Under the pieces are notes generated by a model. The model searched no databases. It was not told the DNA's origin and was given only the letters and a program-made list of their open reading frames with translations. Of a DNA stretch of 34,501 nt, positions 20,201 to 24,360 are shown piece after piece (position 1 is the stretch's first letter; the number at the start of each line of letters is the position of its first letter). The translations under genes were made by a program, and so were the position numbers. The DNA is from Candidatus Buchananbacteria bacterium RIFCSPLOWO2_01_FULL_39_33 (GTDB taxonomy: Bacteria; Patescibacteriota; Patescibacteriia; 2-01-FULL-39-33), in NCBI GenBank assembly GCA_001817505.1, contig MHIM01000031.1, forward strand, positions 1 through 34,501. Reading direction: 5' to 3'.

Positions 20201-20282
20201 AAAAAAAGGCGAGTTCTTGCCTCAACCCGGTCTGATTTGCCAACACTGCGATTTTAACGGCATCTGCGATTATCGGGCTTAA
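17265..20282 (+). CDS. UvrD/PcrA-like superfamily I helicase fused to C-terminal PD-(D/E)XK nuclease domain
   Basis: 'AGAGTGKTTVI', 'VDEFQDTN', 'GDDDQAIYKFRGAS', 'IMTVHSAKGLEF'; C-terminal 'IRLVDYKTG' and cysteines CPYQYRF...CQHCDFNGICDY. Confidence 0.94.
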   Translation: MSAWLKDLNSRQKEAVTYGEGPLLIVAGAGTGKTTVITNRLAYLIETQKCRPEEILALTFTDKAAGEMEERVDKLLPYGYVDLWISTFHSLAERLLKEHGLEIGLPTDFKLLSTTNQWLLVRNNLTKFDLDYYRPLGNPTKYIHSLLSHFSRAKDENIRPSDYQKYVDGLWEITDQPKLAKELFSPEILEELPGEDLTIAVSQELKKLKEIAQAYQTYQQLLLDNNALDFGDLINYLLKLFLERKNILAQYRAQFKYILVDEFQDTNLAQYELIKLLSAPKNNITVVGDDDQAIYKFRGASIFNILQFKDDYPGAQEVFLTANYRSAQNILDLSYQFIQQNNPYRLEVKLAQDKNREGGLSKKLAAQNKDQGEIEHLHGQSLADEVKLTVEKMIEIYNKNKNLKWSDFAILIRANSSANEFIYALEQAKVPYNFLASRGLYSKKIILDILAFLKLLDDYHESPAMHRLLSWPLWAIPHQTVINFNYWAKRRGWSLYESLQLAQELGQIDLETRKKVSKIMDLINEFSKLANDNKKTTEIIQGFMDKSGYLKALTETDSAKNREELNYLNQFFKKVQAFEKDLPTPAGQTNKSVKDFLALIDLELASGEEGDLDGFNEQDDPETVKIMTVHSAKGLEFEYVFLPNLVDKRFPTIARGEAIKLPDQLVKEIAPEGDIHLQEERRLFYVAMTRAKRGLYFSSANNYGGARTKKISRFLTELKEGGLILKSKPATLVVEEKIIVKAPLTTQSRLPAKLSFTRLKAFANCPYQYRFAFILKVPTKGKPQFSFGKSLHSTLQKLFQLVNKQINNQQLPLMTGGDKIEVDWPDLLSLYRESFIDDWYPSQAVKEQYWQSGETALKEFYERHRGNWPAVIQIEYPFNFQLKSDGENFTLYGVVDRIDKVEGGIRLVDYKTGTAKDKLSLEDKEQLLIYQMAVEEILKEPVKELVFYYLNGNKAVSFLGTEKELEKTKAKIFKNIAGIKKGEFLPQPGLICQHCDFNGICDYRA

Positions 20283-20324
20283 ACTCCTTGCCCTATATTG
20301 AATAAATTGAATAATGATAATTAG

Positions 20325-20352
20325 CCAAGACATCCCTGTCTTGGCATTTTTT
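20325..20352 (+). terminator. Rho-independent terminator
   Basis: CCAAGACA-TCCC-TGTCTTGG then CATTTTTT. Confidence 0.88.
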
Positions 20353-20368
20353 ATGGGAAAAACTACTC

Positions 20369-20397
20369 TTGCCAAAAAATATGGCGTATGTTAAGAT
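20369..20397 (+). promoter_or_regulatory. Promoter-like TTGCCA-N17-TAAGAT
   Basis: 17-bp spacer; immediately after a terminator; upstream of 20468. Confidence 0.45.
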
Positions 20398-20467
20398 GAA
20401 ATCCGGGTTTAGTTCATTGGATGGGGCAAAGAAAACGAAGCAAGACAACCAAAAAGGAAAGAAAACA

Positions 20468-20950
20468 ATGAAGCGAATGCTTGTTTTATCTTTGGTAGTC
20501 ATGGTGACTGCGGCTCTCTTAGCGCCCAACGCTGAAGCCGGCGGGCTGAAGAATGCCGGCCAGAACACCGGGCGGGCGCTATTGTGTCCGCTCAAGGCAG
20601 TGGCGCGAGTGGCAGTGGCGGCTATTGACACCGTGACACTCAAGAAACCGGCGGCAGTTCTGTCAGCGCCGAAAATCGTTCGCCAGGAAGCGGTGGATGT
20701 GGTGGAAAGCCTGGCGCGTTGCGTCGCCAATAAGAAACCGATTCCCAAGAACGATGTCGGCAATGTCAACACCGCCATTAGCGAAGCCAAGGCGGATTGG
20801 CTGGTTGACGGCGTTGTCTATGGCGTAGCGACTGGCGTGGTTGTCCACAATGGCAATGACGTTGGCGCTATTCACCATGTCGGCAAGGCCGCCGCTACAG
20901 CAGTAGGCGTTGCCGTCAGCGCCGATTTAGTGGAGGAATGCGCTGACTAA
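20468..20950 (+). CDS. Secreted small hypothetical protein with signal peptide
   Basis: MKRMLVLSLVVMVTAALLAPNAEAGG signal peptide; RBS aaaaggaaag; start at 20468 preferred over 20369/20399. Confidence 0.75.
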   Translation: MKRMLVLSLVVMVTAALLAPNAEAGGLKNAGQNTGRALLCPLKAVARVAVAAIDTVTLKKPAAVLSAPKIVRQEAVDVVESLARCVANKKPIPKNDVGNVNTAISEAKADWLVDGVVYGVATGVVVHNGNDVGAIHHVGKAAATAVGVAVSADLVEECAD

Positions 20951-21038
20951 TTTTTAAATTGCGGTCCTTAGTTTTTTAGAAATTTTGTTAAAATTCAAAC
21001 CAACCCGCCTGCTCCCCATCCCTTTCAAAAAGTTTAGA

Positions 21039-21070
21039 GCCGAAACATCACCAATGTTTCGGCGTTTTTT
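21039..21070 (+). terminator. Rho-independent terminator
   Basis: GCCGAAACAT-cacca-ATGTTTCGGC then GTTTTTT. Confidence 0.9.
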
Positions 21071-21138
21071 ATTCTACCCACGTAATACTATGGGCATTAG
21101 CCTATAGATGCAGTATTTTCTGCTATCTTCTTTTTACT

Positions 21139-21214
21139 TGTCATTCCGGGCTTGACCCGGAATCCAGTGGTTTTATTTTATAATTCTGGATCCCCGATCA
21201 AGTCGGGGATGACA
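21139..21214. repeat. Head-to-head pair of TGTCATCCCGGACTTGATCCGGGATCCAG repeats (MITE-like)
   Basis: TGTCATTCCGGGCTTGACCCGGAATCCAG ... CTGGATCCCCGATCAAGTCGGGGATGACA; terminal inverted repeats. Confidence 0.8.
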
Positions 21215-21338
21215 AAAACAAAAGATTAACCAAGAAGACAGCAGACAAGCGAAGCTTGAATTGTAAAATGCTATGTCTCTAAAGTCGTAGTATTTTATTA
21301 TAATTTAGCTATTTTTTAGTTAAAATAGGCGGTAGCTA

Positions 21339-21367
21339 TTGACAGAATTTATAATGTATGATATAAT
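21339..21367 (+). promoter_or_regulatory. Exact-consensus sigma-70 promoter TTGACA-N17-TATAAT
   Basis: Both hexamers perfect with a 17-bp spacer (21345-21361). Confidence 0.85.
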
Positions 21368-21373
21368 GCAAAA

Positions 21374-21476
21374 ACAATCAGGAGAGAGATTACTAAAACA
21401 ATATAAATTTTTCATATATTGTTTACCGCTCAAGGACCCTCTCTCCACTGAAAGGGTTCTTTAGTTTTTACAAAAT
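21374..21476 (+). ncRNA. Candidate small structured RNA / attenuator with pseudoknot-like pairing
   Basis: GGAGAGAG(21381-88):CTCTCTCC(21439-46); inner hairpin AACAATATA..TATATTGTT; AAGGACCCT(21432-40):AGGGTTCTT(21453-61) then TAGTTTTT; no ORF. Confidence 0.6.
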
Positions 21477-21485
21477 CCCATGCCA

Positions 21486-21735
21486 GAGGCAGGCAAAGCG
21501 CCTTTGGCAGAAGGGGAGTGGCAATCTTTTACAACTTATCTTGACTCGCTGAAGCTTTAACGAAAGTGAATCAAGAAGATTCAAAGTTCCTTGTTAGGGC
21601 GGTATGCTGGTCATCCAGAGATATCGCCCTATGACAAGGGTCTTGGAATGAGACAGTGATGGCTTTCCTCCTCCGGTTTGCCCATCATTCTCTCTTCTTT
21701 AGATGACCCCAGGGTCGGGCTTTTTATGCCCGACC
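21486..21735 (+). ncRNA. Candidate structured non-coding region (series of strong hairpins)
   Basis: TGCCAGAGGC/GCCTTTGGCA; TCTTGAcTC/GAaTCAAGA; CCTTGTtAGGGCGgTATgCTGG-TCAT-CCAGaGATAtCGCCCTatGACAAGG; no convincing ORF. Confidence 0.45.
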
Positions 21736-21736
21736 C
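21712..21736. repeat. Hairpin H1 abutting palindromic repeat R1
   Basis: GGGTCGGGC-TTTTTAT-GCCCGACCC. Confidence 0.8.
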
Positions 21737-21815
21737 GCCAAAACTATCTTGCTAATCTGCCGATCTCATTAAAATCAGGAGGGGATTTACGGGGCTTGGC
21801 AGGATAGTTGTGGCG
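21736..21815. repeat. Imperfect palindromic repeat R1 (80 nt)
   Basis: CGCCAAAACTATCTTGCTAA...TTGGCAGGATAGTTGTGGCG; about 20-bp terminal stem with one mismatch; 78/80 identical to R2. Confidence 0.88.
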
Positions 21816-21845
21816 CACTATAAAACACAAAGGGGAAAACAAACA

Positions 21846-22049
21846 ATGAAATTAACATTAAACCCCTCGGATTTGTCTAGAGTTTATCAAACTGTAAGGG
21901 GTGACGTCGGCCAAGTGATCCCCACTCACAGGGTGTCGTTTGAGAAATTAAGCCCGGAGGCCCAAGCAGCGGTCAGAGTTGTTGGGCGAGCTATTTTCCA
22001 TTCTTGGGATGAGAAAACTTTCGTCGCTGTTTTTCCGCCCAAGGAATAA
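21846..22049 (+). CDS. Small hypothetical protein (67 aa)
   Basis: ATG after AAAGGGGAAAAC RBS-like sequence; first of three tightly packed ORFs. Confidence 0.6.
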   Translation: MKLTLNPSDLSRVYQTVRGDVGQVIPTHRVSFEKLSPEAQAAVRVVGRAIFHSWDEKTFVAVFPPKE

Positions 22050-22053
22050 TGAA

Positions 22054-22254
22054 ATGGAATTGATAGAAGCGGTGAAATCGGGCGGCCTTGAGGCGGTGGT
22101 AAGAGCCATCGCTAAGGGTATTGATCCCAATATAATTGGCCCAGACGGCCTGACTGCGCTGGATCATGCCGAGAAATTGGCAGAAGGGCCAAGTTCTCGA
22201 AATGTTATGGCATTTGTCAGGGACATGTTGGCAGCTGCCAACAAGGAGGAATAA
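22054..22254 (+). CDS. Small ankyrin-repeat-like protein (66 aa)
   Basis: MELIEAVKSGGLEAVVRAIAKGIDPNIIGPDGLTALDHAEKLAEG matches ankyrin-repeat consensus; AAGGA RBS. Confidence 0.65.
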   Translation: MELIEAVKSGGLEAVVRAIAKGIDPNIIGPDGLTALDHAEKLAEGPSSRNVMAFVRDMLAAANKEE

Positions 22255-22406
22255 TGGAACAGAAATATGGTGGTTGTCCGTTCTGCCAAAAGACCGTGCC
22301 GGTCTTTTGGACTCGTGGTCACTACCTTTTAGAGGACCACGAGGATGATGCCGTTCACCAACCCTGCGAGGGTTCGTATTGTGAACCCGAGGGGGTAACC
22401 AAGTAG
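22254..22406 (+). CDS. 50-aa Cys-rich hypothetical protein
   Basis: MEQKYGGCPFCQKTVPVFWTRGHYLLEDHEDDAVHQPCEGSYCEPEGVTK; AAGGAGG SD; TAATG overlap with upstream ORF. Confidence 0.6.
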   Translation: MEQKYGGCPFCQKTVPVFWTRGHYLLEDHEDDAVHQPCEGSYCEPEGVTK

Positions 22407-22413
22407 AAAACCA

Positions 22414-22440
22414 GGGAGCATGGATTTTATCTGTGCTCCC
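22414..22440. repeat. Hairpin H2 abutting palindromic repeat R2
   Basis: GGGAGCA-tg-GAT-tttt-ATC-tg-TGCTCCC. Confidence 0.8.
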
Positions 22441-22520
22441 CGCCAAAACTATCTTGCTAATCTGCCGATCTCACTAAAATCAGGAGGGGATTTACGGGGC
22501 TTGGCAGGATAGTTGTGACG
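22441..22520. repeat. Imperfect palindromic repeat R2 (80 nt)
   Basis: 78/80 identical to R1 (C/T and A/G substitutions only). Confidence 0.9.
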
Positions 22521-22547
22521 AGCAACTAAACTGAAAAGGAGTGAGTT

Positions 22548-22772
22548 ATGGCGTATGAAGTCAAAGAGAAAGAACACGGAGGGTTCAGGGAAGTGGTTTG
22601 GTGTAGGTGGTCTGAAAAGATAGACACAATCCAGTTCCCAAGTCTGGCCGAGATCATAGAAGCCGCTATAAGGGAGTTTCCAGAAATTCCATTTAGTGAT
22701 CTCATGATTGAGGCCAATGGTTTTGAAGCTGAACTCGTCTGCCTTAGGCAGAAGGGAGTTCCCAGGTACTAA
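22548..22772 (+). CDS. Small hypothetical protein (74 aa)
   Basis: AAAAGGAGTGAGTTATG strong RBS; sits between R2 and H3/R3. Confidence 0.65.
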   Translation: MAYEVKEKEHGGFREVVWCRWSEKIDTIQFPSLAEIIEAAIREFPEIPFSDLMIEANGFEAELVCLRQKGVPRY

Positions 22773-22780
22773 GGGTTCCA

Positions 22781-22809
22781 GGGGAGTACGGACAAAGTCC
22801 GTGCTCCCC
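22781..22809. repeat. Hairpin H3 abutting palindromic repeat R3
   Basis: GGGGAGTACGGAC-AAA-GTCCGTGCTCCCC, 13-bp stem with one wobble. Confidence 0.85.
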
Positions 22810-22895
22810 GCCAAAACTATCTTGCTAATATAGAATATTCCAGAAAATGAATTTTTACGAGGGAATTGAAATCAATTTGGCGAGATAGTTTTGGG
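22809..22895. repeat. Imperfect palindromic repeat R3 with conserved ends, diverged interior
   Basis: CGCCAAAACTATCTTGCTAA...TTGGCGAGATAGTTTTGGG; 18/18 terminal positions pair (incl. two G-T). Confidence 0.82.
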
Positions 22896-22914
22896 AAAGC
22901 ACCTTTAATTTTCA

Positions 22915-23215
22915 AAAGTTTAGAGCAATTTCATAGGGGAGGGAAAATAAAAAGATAACTGCCGGTCACAACCAAGAATAGGGCCGAGGCCAGATATCTT
23001 AATAATCATCTTCTATCAGTTGCTCTAAATAGCAACGGCCAGGGGGATTTTCTCTCTGCGCCGATACGAAGGAGGCATCTGCTTGTCCAACTCGTAGAAA
23101 CCTGCCTGTCGGCAGGCAAGAATTTTGAATCGCGCCTTTGGCGCTTAATTGCCTGAAAATCAGCAGTTATTAAAACTGCTAAATCAGCGATTAGCCGAAA
23201 TTTTTCTACGGGCTT
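22915..23215 (+). ncRNA. Candidate structured non-coding leader region
   Basis: TTTAGAGCAA / TTGCTCTAAA long-range pair vs local GTTGCT-ctaaat-AGCAAC; CTCGTAGAAA (23091-) / TTTCTACGGG (23203-) enclosing several hairpins; no ORF. Confidence 0.4.
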
Positions 23216-23227
23216 AAATCAGCAAGC

Positions 23228-23256
23228 TTGATAAAACCGGTACAAATAATTATATT
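23228..23256 (+). promoter_or_regulatory. Sigma-70-like promoter TTGATA-N17-TATATT
   Basis: 17-bp spacer; upstream of the Cys-rich ORF pair. Confidence 0.6.
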
Positions 23257-23331
23257 ATAAGAGACCGACCATTTTATCAGGGTCTTGTTCGTATCGTTGC
23301 GGAGAGAATAACCCAGACCAAAGGAGATTTT

Positions 23332-23490
23332 ATGGTTGTTCAATGCTGTGTTTGCAAGAAAACCAAGATGCCAGACGGCTCTTGGCAGGTTATTTCTGTG
23401 ATTGGGGAGGAAATAAGCCACGGCTATTGTCCTCCTTGCGCGGAGGAGGCAATGAACGCTCTAGAACAGAGCGGAAGGAAGGTCAAATGA
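23332..23490 (+). CDS. 52-aa stand-alone zinc-ribbon-like protein
   Basis: MVVQCCVCKKTKMPDGSWQVISVIGEEISHGYCPPCAEEAMNALEQSGRKVK; AAAGGAG RBS; CxxCK...SHGxCPxCAE motif. Confidence 0.65.
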   Translation: MVVQCCVCKKTKMPDGSWQVISVIGEEISHGYCPPCAEEAMNALEQSGRKVK

Positions 23491-23666
23491 AAATGTTATT
23501 GAAAAAGTTTTTTAGCCAGGAAAGAAGCAGTTCATGCGCTGGTTGTCCCTGCGAAGATTGGGATAACTGTGGCTGTGTGCTGTGCCCATTCTCCCAGGCC
23601 GATGAGCTTGAGAATGAGGGGCTGGACACAGTGGATTTTATGGCCGCTTTGTCCGGCGGCCGTTAA
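23487..23666 (+). CDS. 59-aa Cys-rich hypothetical protein
   Basis: ATGA overlap with upstream ORF; CAGCPCEDWDNCGCVLCPFS Cys cluster. Confidence 0.6.
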   Translation: MKMLLKKFFSQERSSSCAGCPCEDWDNCGCVLCPFSQADELENEGLDTVDFMAALSGGR

Positions 23667-23676
23667 CAAGTCGAGT

Positions 23677-23738
23677 GGGGGAAGTTAAAACCTTCCCCTC
23701 TCCAATCAAGTTAATAACTAAATTATTAATTGGCTTGG
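23677..23738. repeat. Hairpin H4 + AT-rich palindrome P4
   Basis: GGGGAAG-ttaaaac-CTTCCCC followed by CCAATCAAGTTAATAA..TTATTAATTGGCTTGG; same hairpin-then-palindrome layout as H1-H3/R1-R3. Confidence 0.6.
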
Positions 23739-23849
23739 GGAAAAAAGATTACCTGATAATTATTTCAGGTTTAACATTCTCTCTTCTTTTTCCCCGTTAG
23801 ATTTCTAAATCTTCTAGAAGTTTAACGGAGACACGGAAGAGAGTTTTTT
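23737..23849 (+). ncRNA. Candidate pseudoknotted structured RNA ending in a T-tract
   Basis: GGGGAAAAA(23737-45):TTTTTCCCC(23787-95); ACCTGA/TCAGGT inner hairpin; CTCTCTTC(23779-86):GAAGAGAG(23836-43) then TTTTTT. Confidence 0.55.
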
Positions 23850-23920
23850 GTTTTGTTATGCATAAATTATCCGGAGTTTAGAGGAGTTTTGAAAGTTATT
23901 AGGTTAATTTCATGACCCCC

Positions 23921-24045
23921 GCTACCCGTTCCTGGGTAGCGCTAAATGCTTTGCATTTAGCGACGCTCACTTCGTTTCGCTTCTACCCGTCGCTCTGCGA
24001 CCCCTTACCTGTCCGCCTTTGGCGGGGTAAGGGGAGGAATTATTT
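23921..24045. repeat. Composite intergenic palindromic repeats
   Basis: CTACCCGTTCCTGGGTAG; GCTAAATGCTTTGCATTTAGC; CCCCTTACC...GGTAAGGGG. Confidence 0.65.
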
Positions 24046-24132
24046 TTAGCTTTATTGTTTTCTTGATTTCTTGTTTTTGTGTTTTCTTGTTTTTTACTTT
24101 CTTGATTTATCCACAGAAACATTAAAAAAAGA

Positions 24133-24161
24133 TTGATTGAAATTTTTGGTGGTGATACAAT
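24133..24161 (+). promoter_or_regulatory. Sigma-70-like promoter TTGATT-N17-TACAAT
   Basis: 17-bp spacer; no ORF downstream before the terminator at 24276. Confidence 0.55.
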
Positions 24162-24167
24162 TTTAAA

Positions 24168-24303
24168 TTGAGGGAAGGATTCAATGCCGATTCGGTAAGA
24201 ATTGTATGACCTCAACTTAGGTTTGAGGGTTTTCTCTTCTATGCAATTTCCTAACGCTCCGGTTCACCCTTCTCTAAATCCCGTCTTAACGGACGGGATT
24301 TTT
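24168..24303 (+). ncRNA. Candidate ~135-nt small RNA
   Basis: Promoter-to-terminator interval without ORF; CCTCAA/TTGAGG and AATTGTAT/ATGCAATT pairings. Confidence 0.5.
24276..24303 (+). terminator. Rho-independent terminator
   Basis: AAATCCCGTC-ttaacg-GACGGGATTT TT. Confidence 0.85.
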
Positions 24304-24360
24304 ATGCGGAAGCTTTCTTAAATACAATGCCAATAGCATTGTATTTAAGAATGATCGCAT
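24304..24360. repeat. Large perfect palindrome
   Basis: TTCTTAAATACAATGC-CAATA-GCATTGTATTTAAGAA (16-bp perfect stem) flanked by ATGCG/CGCAT. Confidence 0.9.

Noticed and set aside
21991-22446. Minus ORF 151 aa
   Set aside because: Antisense to the three SD-equipped plus ORFs and extends through hairpin H2.
22449-22814. Minus ORF 121 aa
   Set aside because: Runs through repeats R2 and H3 and is antisense to the SD-equipped 74-aa ORF.
21736-22895. CRISPR array
   Set aside because: Repeats are ~80 nt, only three copies, spaced by hundreds of bp containing ORFs, with diverged interiors; no cas genes.
21736-22895. Firm call of a classical integron/attC array
   Set aside because: Architecture is similar but the canonical GTTRRRY/RYYYAAC cores are absent and no IntI is in the window; kept only as a hypothesis.
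22940-23035. Cobalamin-riboswitch-like words (AGGGAA..., GGCCAGATATC)
   Set aside because: Order and spacing do not fit the B12-box and core consensus; no corresponding downstream gene.
23967-24215. Minus ORF 82 aa
   Set aside because: Consists largely of intergenic repeat sequence (KQENTKTRNQENN..., PYPAKGGQVRG); typical repeat-derived spurious ORF.
21374-24303. Retron or reverse-transcriptase-linked msr-msd RNA
   Set aside because: No reverse transcriptase ORF anywhere in the window.
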